Shown piece by piece: positions 43,303-51,728 of a stretch of DNA of 64,000 nt. The DNA is from Emcibacter sp. (GTDB lineage: Bacteria; Pseudomonadota; Alphaproteobacteria; Sphingomonadales; Emcibacteraceae): NCBI RefSeq assembly GCF_963675455.1, contig NZ_OY776217.1:2342001-2406000 (forward strand), given 5' to 3'. The notes under the pieces were generated by a model. That model did no database searches, was not told the DNA's origin, and saw only the letters and a list, made by a program, of their open reading frames with translations. The position numbers were made by a program, and so were the translations under genes. Each line of letters begins with the position of its first letter. The first letter of the stretch is position 1.

Positions 43303-44712
43303 TTATTCTTCCGCTTTAACATATTTCATGACCGTATTCTGGAACTGCCTGATCTGTATTTCCTGGTAGTTGGCCAGTTGAACTTCGTTGTTGGCGGAGG
43401 ATTTCAGCCCCTCCTGCACATAGGGCAGATTTTCCATGTCCTGCTCGAAGACATCACCAAGAATCCCGAGTTCCTCTGCCTCCGTCCATTTCTGATCGTC
43501 TGTCAGGAATTTCATTGGCGGAGCCTTGGGGGCTTTTTCCCCGGGCGGGACACGGGTCAGGATGCGAACTTCCATCAGGGTGTGATCCTGATCATGCCAG
43601 GGGCGCCAGCGATAGACAATATTCGGCTGGAAACCCGCCCACGGACTGAAATTGGGGAACACATCGTAAAGGATAGCGTCCATCATTTCACAGTCGGAGG
43701 CAAAGCTCACGTCATGGCCAAACATTTTGGTTGTTGTTGCACGCAGGCTTTCGCCCAGTGCTTCCCGGGCGGTCTTGCCTTCTGGCACCTTGACGTTGAA
43801 GCCATCATCTTCTTCTTCATAGTTATCAGAAGAGCGTCCGTTATATTTGACGAATTCGTCGACAATCCATTGCTGTGACTTGCCCTTCGGGTCGATGTGC
43901 GGCGACATGGTTCCGAAAGGGGTCACCGTCATGTTCACATGGTCACCATAGATGTTGTATTGGGAATTGCAGTCGCCGGTAAAGGGCAGAAGCTGGGGAT
44001 GGGTCACAACGGTGTGCCAGCTTTCCATAAAGGCTTCCATCACGACTTTCCAGTTGGCAGGAACGACTTTACCAACCCAGATGACTGTGGCGCATTCTTC
44101 GTGTTTCCAGCGTTTGAAATGTTCCGGCATGGGGGCCAGATATTCTTCCAGGGTGGGACCTTCCTTGGCTTCGCGAAGGAAAATATAGCCGCCCCATTGC
44201 CCGACCTGGACTTCCGGCAGGGCCATTTCCTCGTCTTTGAGATGTTCGAAATCCCAGCGACATGGGATCTGTTTCAGGGACCCGTCTGTATTCCAGGAAA
44301 AACCATGGAAAGGACAATGCAGTTCGCTGGCCCAGCCGTCTTCTGTCTTCAGCTTGCGTCCGCGGTGCAGGCACACATTATAAAAGGCACGTACGCTGTT
44401 GTCCTTCTGGCGCATGATAATGAAGGACTTGCCGACAATTTCATAAATGACATAGTCCCCGGGTTCCGGCAGTTCCTCCACGCGGGCGGCAAACTGCCAT
44501 ACCTTGGGCCACATTTTCTTTTTCTCAAGTTCGAAAAATTCAGGATCGGTGTAATTTGAGGCAGGGATCGGGTCAGAACCCAGATTCTCATAGACATCTT
44601 CATAAAGAAATTCCGGTACCGGATTGGTATCCGCCAGAGCCAGGTCCCGGAACGAGGTTCCGGGGCAACGCGGCAACGGTTGCCCTTTGATTTTGGTCTC
44701 GGTATCACCCAT
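43303..44712 (-). CDS. Rieske ring-hydroxylating oxygenase alpha subunit
   Basis: A 469-residue oxygenase alpha subunit. The Rieske ligands are C114, H116, C133 and H136 (CLHRG, CPFHGFSW); mononuclear iron ligands H233 and H238 lie in EAFMESWHTVVTHPQ. The start at 44712 follows AAAAAAGGAG; a longer frame from 44742 would add ten residues. No beta subunit gene is adjacent. It is downstream of an SDR gene by 93 nt in the same direction. It is distinct from the other two alpha subunits of the window in length and linker. Confidence 0.92.
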   Translation of the reverse strand: MGDTETKIKGQPLPRCPGTSFRDLALADTNPVPEFLYEDVYENLGSDPIPASNYTDPEFFELEKKKMWPKVWQFAARVEELPEPGDYVIYEIVGKSFIIMRQKDNSVRAFYNVCLHRGRKLKTEDGWASELHCPFHGFSWNTDGSLKQIPCRWDFEHLKDEEMALPEVQVGQWGGYIFLREAKEGPTLEEYLAPMPEHFKRWKHEECATVIWVGKVVPANWKVVMEAFMESWHTVVTHPQLLPFTGDCNSQYNIYGDHVNMTVTPFGTMSPHIDPKGKSQQWIVDEFVKYNGRSSDNYEEEDDGFNVKVPEGKTAREALGESLRATTTKMFGHDVSFASDCEMMDAILYDVFPNFSPWAGFQPNIVYRWRPWHDQDHTLMEVRILTRVPPGEKAPKAPPMKFLTDDQKWTEAEELGILGDVFEQDMENLPYVQEGLKSSANNEVQLANYQEIQIRQFQNTVMKYVKAEE

Positions 44713-44805
44713 AAGAAATAACTCCTTTTTTATGCTCTTCACTCATAACCTGATGTTATGAGGTTATATTTCGCCCAGAATGTCCATTCATCTGATTTTT
44801 TAATA

Positions 44806-45573
44806 TTATTGGGCGACCATGCCGCCATCTACAACGAATTCCGCACCTGTGATATATTTGGCATCATCGGAGGCAAGAAATGCGATCATGGATCCAATAT
44901 CTTCCGGCTCTCCCATCCTTTTCATGGGAATTGCAGCAGTAATCAGGTCATACTGTTCCTTGTTGTCGGCAATGGCGACTTTCTGCATGTCGGTCCAGAT
45001 CATGCCGGGATGGACACTGTTCACCCTGATATTTTCTGCGGCATATTCAAGGGCAATGGACTTTGTGAAAAGCCGGACGCCACCTTTGCTGGCGGCGTAG
45101 GCTGCCGTGCCGGGGACCCCGATCAGGCCGGCAACGGACGACAGGTTGATAATTGAGCCGCCGTTCCCCTGTTGGCTCATCTGGTCGAGGCCGGCCTTGC
45201 AGCCGAGATAGACACTGTCCAGATTGACCTTCAGCTGCTTGTCCCAGTCCGCTTTGGTTATATCCTTTATCATGCCGAGAACGGCAATGCCGGCATTATT
45301 TACCAGGATATCAAGTTTTCCGTAAGTATTGATTACAGAACCCATCACATCTTTCCAGGCGGCTTCGTCCGTTACGTCGTGCGCCATGGCCCTGGCTTCA
45401 AAGCCCATTTTCTGCAGGTCTTCAGCCCGCTCCAGAACCGAGGTTTCATCAATATCCGTCAAGAATATCCTGGCCCCCTGTTCCGCCATTTTTTTTGCTG
45501 TTGCGAAGCCGAGCCCCCCGGCTGAGGCTGCACCGGTGACAAGGGCCACTTTGTCGTTAAGGTCGATCATCAT
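44806..45573 (-). CDS. Short-chain dehydrogenase/reductase
   Basis: A 255-residue classical SDR: TGAASAGGLGFATAK (about 13-27, loop with two extra residues), Asp after strand 2 (TDIDE, NAD preference), NNAG, catalytic Ser in INLSSVAG, YAASKGGV with Tyr and Lys, and GAEFVVDGG. It precedes the Rieske oxygenase gene in the same direction and is divergent from a second Rieske oxygenase. It probably oxidises an alcohol or dihydrodiol made by one of these oxygenases. Confidence 0.9.
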   Translation of the reverse strand: MMIDLNDKVALVTGAASAGGLGFATAKKMAEQGARIFLTDIDETSVLERAEDLQKMGFEARAMAHDVTDEAAWKDVMGSVINTYGKLDILVNNAGIAVLGMIKDITKADWDKQLKVNLDSVYLGCKAGLDQMSQQGNGGSIINLSSVAGLIGVPGTAAYAASKGGVRLFTKSIALEYAAENIRVNSVHPGMIWTDMQKVAIADNKEQYDLITAAIPMKRMGEPEDIGSMIAFLASDDAKYITGAEFVVDGGMVAQ

Positions 45574-45826
45574 CTTTTTTGCTCCCGATTCTTTTATTCC
45601 TTCATGTCAAGAGACCAGTTTATGGTCAGACTGGCAACTGGTGATACTGAGAGAAAAGGGAGTATTTTGTCGAATTATCATCAAGAGGGAGGCTATGGTT
45701 CAACAGATAAAGACGTTACCACCTATGAACATCTGCAGGTTTCATTGTTTCCCTGGTCCGTGTATTCATAAAGGATGATATCACCGGATCGAGTTTCCGG
45801 ACGTCAGGATAGAGGGAGTATAATTT

Positions 45827-47005
45827 ATGGATATGAAGCAACAGCTTGGCAATGAAGCGGAAAAACTGCTTCACTATGTTGAAAGTGGCACAACGGACTC
45901 TGCCGAGACAACCTATGAAGTACCGGCGTCTGCTTATCTGGACCCGGATTATTTTGGCAATGAAATGGAAAAGATTTTCCACGCTCTGCCGCTTCTGGCG
46001 GGGCTGTCCGTCGAGATTCCCAAACCGGGTGATTACAAGGCCTTTGATCTGCTTGGAAAACCTATCATTCTCACCCGCAAGAAAGACGGCGGGGTGGCCG
46101 CCATGTTCAATGTCTGCACCCATCGGGGCATGACACTGGTCGAAAATGGGTATGGGAACAAAAACCTGTTCAGCTGCACCTATCACGCCTGGTGTTTCAA
46201 GAATGACGGCCGGTTACAGGGTGTTGCGGATCAGCAGAAATTCGGATCAGTTGACAAGGAATCCCGTAACTTGACGACACTGCCCTGTGTGGAAGCCGCC
46301 GGGATCATCTGGGTGTTGATGAAACCGGGCGGAACCATTGATATTGAGGCGCACCTGGGCGATATGCTCAAGGATCTTGAAGCCTACGAACTGGAAAAAT
46401 GGCACTTCTGCGGCACTCGCCACCTGAAGGGGGCCAACTGGAAAATTGCTTATGACGGTTATCTGGAGGGCTATCATTTTGCTGCGGCCCATCCGGAAAC
46501 CATTCATCCCCGGACATTTAGCAACATCATGCATTTCACTGCCATGGGGCCGCATATGCGGGTCGGCTTCCCGCAGGTTTGCATCAAGGAAAAGCTGGGT
46601 GGATTGCCCCGCGAAACCTGGGGGGATAATGAAAATAACGGTTATGATTTCATCCGTACAATTTTCCCCAATGTAAGTCTTTTCTTTGCCCCGGAGCTCA
46701 CCCAGGTAGCCCAGCTTGTCCCCGGCCCGACAGCCAATAAGAATGAAACCAATCTGATGTTTATCCGCAGGGAGCCGCCGAAAGACGATGAGGACCAGGC
46801 GGCGATTACCGGCATGATGGATTTTCTGAAAAAAGTTGTCCAGGAAGAGGATTATGATCTAGGGCTCCAGGTACAGAGAGGCCTGCAGGCCGGTGCCCTG
46901 AAATCTGTTGTTTTCGGAAAAAACGAACGCGGCAATCAGTATTTTCATAAATATGTTGATTATTTTGTGAGCGACGACCCGAACAAGGTGCCGCCGACGC
47001 TTTAG
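45827..47005 (+). CDS. Rieske ring-hydroxylating oxygenase alpha subunit
   Basis: A 392-residue oxygenase alpha subunit, the shortest of the three. The Rieske ligands are C97, H99, C117 and H120 (CTHRG, CTYHAWCF), with Ala in the usual Gly position of the YHGW motif. Iron ligands H217 and H222 are in DGYLEGYHFAAAHPE. The ribosome site is GAGGGAG upstream of the ATG. It is a single-gene transcript by appearance, with a divergent SDR gene 253 nt upstream and a strong terminator downstream. The substrate is unknown. Confidence 0.92.
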   Translation: MDMKQQLGNEAEKLLHYVESGTTDSAETTYEVPASAYLDPDYFGNEMEKIFHALPLLAGLSVEIPKPGDYKAFDLLGKPIILTRKKDGGVAAMFNVCTHRGMTLVENGYGNKNLFSCTYHAWCFKNDGRLQGVADQQKFGSVDKESRNLTTLPCVEAAGIIWVLMKPGGTIDIEAHLGDMLKDLEAYELEKWHFCGTRHLKGANWKIAYDGYLEGYHFAAAHPETIHPRTFSNIMHFTAMGPHMRVGFPQVCIKEKLGGLPRETWGDNENNGYDFIRTIFPNVSLFFAPELTQVAQLVPGPTANKNETNLMFIRREPPKDDEDQAAITGMMDFLKKVVQEEDYDLGLQVQRGLQAGALKSVVFGKNERGNQYFHKYVDYFVSDDPNKVPPTL

Positions 47006-47045
47006 GAATTGTAGCTGGATATTTCTCCCTGACTTGATGTCCTGT

Positions 47046-47083
47046 CCGGACTGCCTGTCCGAGGCAGTCCGGCGGGCTTTTTC
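47046..47083 (+). terminator. Intrinsic terminator after the short Rieske oxygenase gene
   Basis: A perfect 10-bp stem (CCGGACTGCC at 47046-47055, GGCAGTCCGG at 47063-47072), 7-nt loop, then GGGCTTTTTC. It lies 40 nt after the stop codon and before the E3 gene, so E3 starts a new transcript. Confidence 0.82.
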
Positions 47084-47118
47084 AGGTCTTGCGGGAAGGA
47101 ACGGGAAGATGTGAAGAG

Positions 47119-48501
47119 ATGACGAAGAAAGAGTATGACATTGTTGTGATTGGGGGCGGTCCCGGCGGTTATGTGTCGGCGATCCGGGCGGCGCAGTTGG
47201 GCCTGAAGACGGCGGTGGTGGAACGGGAACATCTTGGCGGCATCTGCCTGAACTGGGGCTGTATCCCGACCAAGGCGCTGTTGCGGACGGCTGAGATCTC
47301 CCACCTTCTCAAGGAGCTGCCGGCGCACGGTTTTACCGCCGGCGAGCTTTCCTTTGATCTGGCGACGGCCATCGGCCGCAGCCGCAAGGTAGCGGGTCAA
47401 TTGTCCGGCGGAGTGCGGGGGCTGCTGAAAAAGAACAAGGTCACGGTGATCGAGGGGGAGGGTCGCCTGACTGGTCCCGGTGAGGTTTCTATTGGAAGAG
47501 AAAAGATCACTGCCAGGCATATCATCATCGCCACCGGGGCCCGGGCCCGGGAACTGCCGCATCTTGCGGCGGACGGGGATCTCATCTGGACCTACAGGCA
47601 TGCCCTTTCGCCCAAACGGATGCCGAAAAAGCTACTGGTGATCGGCTCCGGCGCCATCGGCATGGAATTCGCCAGCTTTTATCAGGATGTGGGCGCCGAA
47701 GTGACGGTGGTCGAAGCCCTGCCGCGCATTTTGCCCAATGAGGATGAAGCGATATCAGCGCTGGCGGAGAAAATTTTCTCCCGCCGCGGCATCAGCTTGC
47801 ACAGGGGGACGGAGGTTGCTGCTCTGGAGAAGAAAAAGAACAACGTCACGGCACGTCTGAAAACGCCTGAAGGCGAAGTGAAGAAAGAGTTTGATACGGT
47901 GCTTCTGGCCATCGGCATTGTCGGTAATATCGAAAATCTCGGTCTGGAGACTGCGGGGGTGAAGACGGACCGGGGTCATATTGTCACCGACCCGTATGGC
48001 AGGACCAACATTGACGGCATTTATGCCATCGGCGATGTGGCCGGGCCGCCGTGGCTGGCGCACAAGGCGAGCCATGAAGGGGTGATTTGTGTGGAGAAGA
48101 TTGCCGGGCACAGCCCGCGGCCGCTGAAGGCGGACCTGATCCCGTCCTGCACCTACAGCCGGCCGCAGGTGGCCAGTATAGGCCTGACGGAGCAGGCGGC
48201 CCGGGAAAAGGGGCACGAAGTGCGCATTGGCGAGTTTCCCTTTGTCGGCAACGGCAAGGCTGTGGCGCTGGGCGAGACCGACGGCCTGATCAAGACCATT
48301 TTCGATGCCGGCAGCGGGGAGCTGCTCGGGGCTCACCTGATCGGCCCGGACGTGACTGAACTGGTCCAGGGATTTGTTCTGGCCCGCAAGCTGGAGGCAA
48401 CGGAGGAGGATCTGATGGAGACGGTCTTCGCCCATCCCACTCTCTCGGAAGCCATGCATGAATCCGTCCTCGCAGCTTATGAAAGGGCAATACATTTATG
48501 A
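47119..48501 (+). CDS. lpdA: Dihydrolipoamide dehydrogenase (E3)
   Basis: A 460-residue flavoprotein disulfide reductase. FAD-binding VVIGGGPGGYVSAIRAAQLG (about 9-28), redox disulfide C43/C48 in GGICLNWGCIPTKALL, NAD-binding VIGSGAIGMEFASF, and the C-terminal HPTLSEAMHES with the catalytic His-Glu pair are all present. The start at 47119 (MTKKEYD) was chosen over an upstream frame at 47089. It reoxidises the lipoyl groups of E2 and would complete the complex encoded at 24.7-28.2 kb, although the genes are 19 kb apart. It sits alone after a terminator. Confidence 0.93.
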   Translation: MTKKEYDIVVIGGGPGGYVSAIRAAQLGLKTAVVEREHLGGICLNWGCIPTKALLRTAEISHLLKELPAHGFTAGELSFDLATAIGRSRKVAGQLSGGVRGLLKKNKVTVIEGEGRLTGPGEVSIGREKITARHIIIATGARARELPHLAADGDLIWTYRHALSPKRMPKKLLVIGSGAIGMEFASFYQDVGAEVTVVEALPRILPNEDEAISALAEKIFSRRGISLHRGTEVAALEKKKNNVTARLKTPEGEVKKEFDTVLLAIGIVGNIENLGLETAGVKTDRGHIVTDPYGRTNIDGIYAIGDVAGPPWLAHKASHEGVICVEKIAGHSPRPLKADLIPSCTYSRPQVASIGLTEQAAREKGHEVRIGEFPFVGNGKAVALGETDGLIKTIFDAGSGELLGAHLIGPDVTELVQGFVLARKLEATEEDLMETVFAHPTLSEAMHESVLAAYERAIHL

Positions 48502-48608
48502 TCAGGCGTCAAAAAAGCTTTTCAGTATTTACAGGCAAACGCCTATCTAATTTATCAGGTGTCACAGCACCCTGATCACGGAATAATCAAGCGGTTAAAA
48601 TAGGAATA

Positions 48609-48621
48609 TTGTATCGTACAA
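48609..48621. promoter_or_regulatory. Inverted repeat TTGTA-TCG-TACAA upstream of the propeller gene
   Basis: A perfect 5-bp inverted repeat with a 3-nt centre, 60 nt upstream of the start at 48682. The arms match the half-sites of the TTGTATACAA palindromes at 59.9-60.1 kb, but the centre is 3 nt longer. It could be a GntR-type site. Short repeats also arise by chance. Confidence 0.3.
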
Positions 48622-48681
48622 GACAGGCAAGGCGTGGGAGAAGCCTCCTGTTCAGCAAAACCGAACGCCGGGGAGAAGCTT

Positions 48682-50478
48682 ATGTCGTTACACCTGAGAT
48701 TTTCAATTCGTTATTGTCTGATCGCGCTGCTTATATTGTTTATTGCGGCACTGGTTTCCACGCTTATGTTAAAGACATCTGCCGGCGCGGCGCAACCAGA
48801 CCAAAAGTCTGAAGAGATTGTCCTGAGCGGCACCGTAACATCGGATAAGGAAGGCCCGATGGAAGGGGTTCTGGTCATCGCGCACAGGGAAGGCAGCACC
48901 GTTTTAACTTCCGTTGTCTCCAATGACGCAGGCCGTTTTGCTTTCAAGCGGGAAAGACTGGCACCGGGCAAATATGAAATAACGGTCCGCGCTGCTGGAT
49001 ATGAGCTGCCGGCATCGGAAGAACCGGTCAGGGCCGAGGTGGGATCTCATGCCGCCGCAGTTGATCTCAAACTCGATGTTGTGACCGACACTGACCGGCT
49101 GGCGTCCCAGTTGACGTCCCTTGAATGGCTGAACAGTTTTCCGGGCGCCGACACCCAGAAAGATATATTGATGCGCAACATGGTGAATTGCGCATTCTGT
49201 CATACCCTGGAACGGGTCGCCCGCTCAGAATATGACGACGTTGAATTTATGGAAGTCATTCAGCGCATGTTGACGTATGAAACGGATCATTCATCGGCAG
49301 AACGCATCCAGGTTGTCAGCTCACCGGCACCTCTGGAAGGATTGCAGTGGTTTGGCCGTGACGCAACGGTTATTGCGAAATATCTCTCCACTATCAACCT
49401 GAGCGGCGACAGGACTAGTTGGGCCTATGAGCTTAAAACTCTGCCGCGGCCGACTGGTGAAGCAACACGAGCCACGGTCACCGTTTTTCCTATTCCCAGG
49501 CAGCCCAGTGTTATCCATGACCTGGACGTCGATTCCAAAGGGAATGTCTGGTATGGCAACACTGGCTGGGATTATATCGGCATGCTTGATCCCAAAACCG
49601 GAAACTTCAAGGAATGGCCGGCCCCGAACTTCCTACCAGAGACCCCGGCGCCGGGGACAGACCGTATTGTTGGCGTCCAGGATATCCAGGTGGATGGCGA
49701 GGATAATGTTTGGGTCGCCGTCGGCGGCAACAAACTTGCCCGTTTCATGCCCGACACAGAGCAATGGCAAACATATGATATGCCGGTGGTCTGGAAAAAT
49801 CCGTTTATTTCCACTGTACAGCCGGGGGAAACAGGCCTTTGGGTCACGGGATTAGGCGCACCGCCGGAAGGTGAAATACGTCATGAACAGGCGTTCCGGC
49901 TCGATATTGAAACGGGACAGTTCTCGGAAGGTATCACATTATTTGATGATAAACCTTCACCCGTGGACCCATACCATAGCAACCCCCTGAACTATTGTTA
50001 CATGATGGATCAGGATGCTAATGGTAATTTTCTCTGCACCGCGCCCGAACCGTCTGCGATTGTGCGGGCCAACCTCCAGTCAGGAAAGGTGCGTCTTATC
50101 CCAACACCGACCCCGCTGGCCTATCCCCGGCGGGGACACCGGGATAAACAGAACCGGTTCTGGTTCAGTGAATTTTATGCTGACAAGATCGGTGTTATAG
50201 ATCTTGCAACCGAAGAAATCAGGGAATATTCGATCCCGGTCAAATTTATATCGCCTTATTATTCCCGACCTGACGTCAAGGGGCGGGTCTGGGCCTCAGC
50301 TACAGGATCGGATCGTTTGCTGCGTCTTGATCCGGAGACCGGGGAAATCATACAATATCTGATGCCGGTCTATTATGATGCCCGAAAAGTTGTGGTGGAC
50401 GTCCGGGCGGACAGGACAACAGTCTGGCTGCCCAATAAAAATACGTCCCAGCTCATTCGCGTTGAGATCCCCGATTAA
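48682..50478 (+). CDS. Exported protein: carboxypeptidase-regulatory-like domain, CxxCH motif and beta-propeller
   Basis: A 598-residue exported protein. Residues 11-31 form a signal peptide or membrane anchor. Residues 45-131 look like a carboxypeptidase-regulatory-like beta domain (SGTVTSDKEGPMEGVLVIAH, ending LKLDVV). A haem c motif C170-A-F-C173-H174 follows. From about 270 on, repeated WYGNTGWD/VWVAVGGN/FWFSEFYADKIG-type blades indicate a six- or seven-bladed beta-propeller of the Virginiamycin B lyase/SMP-30 type. The start at 48682 follows GGGGAGAAG. The combination suggests a periplasmic redox-linked hydrolase or lactonase, but function is not established. It is transcribed alone, with a large gap following. 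Confidence 0.85.
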   Translation: MSLHLRFSIRYCLIALLILFIAALVSTLMLKTSAGAAQPDQKSEEIVLSGTVTSDKEGPMEGVLVIAHREGSTVLTSVVSNDAGRFAFKRERLAPGKYEITVRAAGYELPASEEPVRAEVGSHAAAVDLKLDVVTDTDRLASQLTSLEWLNSFPGADTQKDILMRNMVNCAFCHTLERVARSEYDDVEFMEVIQRMLTYETDHSSAERIQVVSSPAPLEGLQWFGRDATVIAKYLSTINLSGDRTSWAYELKTLPRPTGEATRATVTVFPIPRQPSVIHDLDVDSKGNVWYGNTGWDYIGMLDPKTGNFKEWPAPNFLPETPAPGTDRIVGVQDIQVDGEDNVWVAVGGNKLARFMPDTEQWQTYDMPVVWKNPFISTVQPGETGLWVTGLGAPPEGEIRHEQAFRLDIETGQFSEGITLFDDKPSPVDPYHSNPLNYCYMMDQDANGNFLCTAPEPSAIVRANLQSGKVRLIPTPTPLAYPRRGHRDKQNRFWFSEFYADKIGVIDLATEEIREYSIPVKFISPYYSRPDVKGRVWASATGSDRLLRLDPETGEIIQYLMPVYYDARKVVVDVRADRTTVWLPNKNTSQLIRVEIPD

Positions 50479-50981
50479 AAGGGTTTGTATGAAAAAAAGC
50501 TGGTCTGGTGGTTTGTAGGGCTGGCCTATAGTCAAACTGACTTGCGCCAGACTTATTCTGGATCGGCGGAAATTAGACCTTGCGGGTTCTCCATCGAGTC
50601 AAGGTATTTGACCGAAAAGTCTATCTCGGCTCTTTGAGCTCATGCTTTAAATTTGTGTATGGAAATGCGCAAAAAATGTGCAATTTTCATCTTAACACAT
50701 TGAACTATATAAACGTTACATTACCTCTCGACCAAAGTAATCCTGAAATCTCCCAAACATTTCCATATCTGCCTAAGCTGCAGAAAACTGTAGTTCTCTG
50801 TCTGTGATCGTCTATTTTTATTTTCCATTGATTGCAAACTTATCCGGTAAGAAGCATAGAAACAGGCATAAGATGCCGTCAATTTGCGAACATCGTCAGA
50901 ATCTGCAAGCAGGTGTCATAATCAAAGGGCTCTGTAACCAACAACGGAGGCCTGTTGAACATGCCATCGTTCTGATCAGCG
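50479..50981. other. Gap without a convincing gene
   Basis: This 503-nt space between the propeller gene and the GntR gene is AT-rich in its middle. Short open frames exist (for example 50580-50807 and 50804-51004 on the plus strand), but none has a good ribosome site, a recognisable domain or normal codon use. I see no clear hairpin terminator, repeat or RNA gene in it. Confidence 0.6.
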
Positions 50982-51641
50982 TTATCCGTTTAAGGTGGCG
51001 CTGAATCTCTGGTGTGCCGCAAGAATGTGGGTCTGCATGGTGGCATCGCTCCAGTCACCATTACGGGCTTCCAGAGCCTCGATCAGTTCCAGGTGATGGG
51101 CATTGCTGCGTTTCAGGTCGTTACGTGTAAAATTAATCGCGGTCTGTGTCACAATGGGGGGAGAGACCAGCCTCTGGACCGCCTGTTTGAGTATCTCGCT
51201 CTGGGTTGCCTGCAGGATTGTGTTGTGAAAAACCTTGTTGGCCTTCAGAAATTTTTCCATGGAATATTCAGCATCTTCAGCCAGCATGTCTTCAATGATT
51301 TTATGCTGTTCCTTCAGGATATCCAGTTGTTCGGGTGTGATCAGTTCAGCGGCTCGCCTTGCGGCCATGCCTTCTGTTACAGCCCGAAGTCTGAAGATAT
51401 CCTCGATCTCCTGCGGTGACCAGTTGGCGACATGGGCGCCCAGATGCGGTTTCATGACCACATAGTTTTCAGCCGCCAGCCGCTTGATGGCCTCGCGGAC
51501 GGGAGTGCGGGAGACGCCGCACAGTTCGACAAGACGCTCTTCCCTGAGATGGTCGCCGGGCGCAAAATGGCCGTCCAGAACCGCATTGCGGATCACGGCG
51601 TATGCTTTTTCAGCAGATTTACTCATGGTCATGGTTGTCAC
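50982..51641 (-). CDS. GntR-family (FCD/FadR-type) transcriptional regulator
   Basis: A 219-residue GntR regulator. The N-terminal winged helix has EKAYAVIRNAVLDGHFAPGD and ELCGVSRTPVREAIKRL (about 10-55). The C-terminal all-helical FCD effector domain has IFRLRAVTEGMAARRAAELI, FHNTILQATQSEIL and HHLELIEALEARN, with His residues of the type that bind metal in this fold. FCD regulators usually repress and are released by a carboxylic acid. A strong terminator separates it from the upstream TonB receptor gene. It is a candidate for the palindromes in the 59.9-60.1 kb promoter. Confidence 0.9.
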   Translation of the reverse strand: MTTMTMSKSAEKAYAVIRNAVLDGHFAPGDHLREERLVELCGVSRTPVREAIKRLAAENYVVMKPHLGAHVANWSPQEIEDIFRLRAVTEGMAARRAAELITPEQLDILKEQHKIIEDMLAEDAEYSMEKFLKANKVFHNTILQATQSEILKQAVQRLVSPPIVTQTAINFTRNDLKRSNAHHLELIEALEARNGDWSDATMQTHILAAHQRFSATLNG

Positions 51642-51677
51642 TGTGGGGTGTTTCCGTCCGGGATGTTGATTTACCGT

Positions 51678-51711
51678 AAAAGTAACGCACCCGAAATCGG
51701 GTGCGTTACTT
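51678..51711 (-). terminator. Intrinsic terminator after the second TonB receptor gene (minus strand)
   Basis: A 15-bp perfect stem (AAGTAACGCACCCGA at 51680-51694 and TCGGGTGCGTTACTT at 51697-51711) with a 2-nt central loop, followed on the minus strand by TTTTA. It lies 18 nt after the receptor stop codon and before the GntR gene, which must have its own promoter. Confidence 0.85.
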
Positions 51712-51728
51712 CATATAGCCAATTCAGC

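Noticed and set aside
45613..45627. GACCA-GTTTA-TGGTC inverted repeat between divergent SDR and oxygenase genes
   Set aside because: Only 5-bp arms and no second copy seen elsewhere in the window; too weak to call an operator.
50580..51004. Two short open frames in the gap before the GntR gene
   Set aside because: AT-rich, no ribosome site, no family resemblance; no transposase motif could be recognised.
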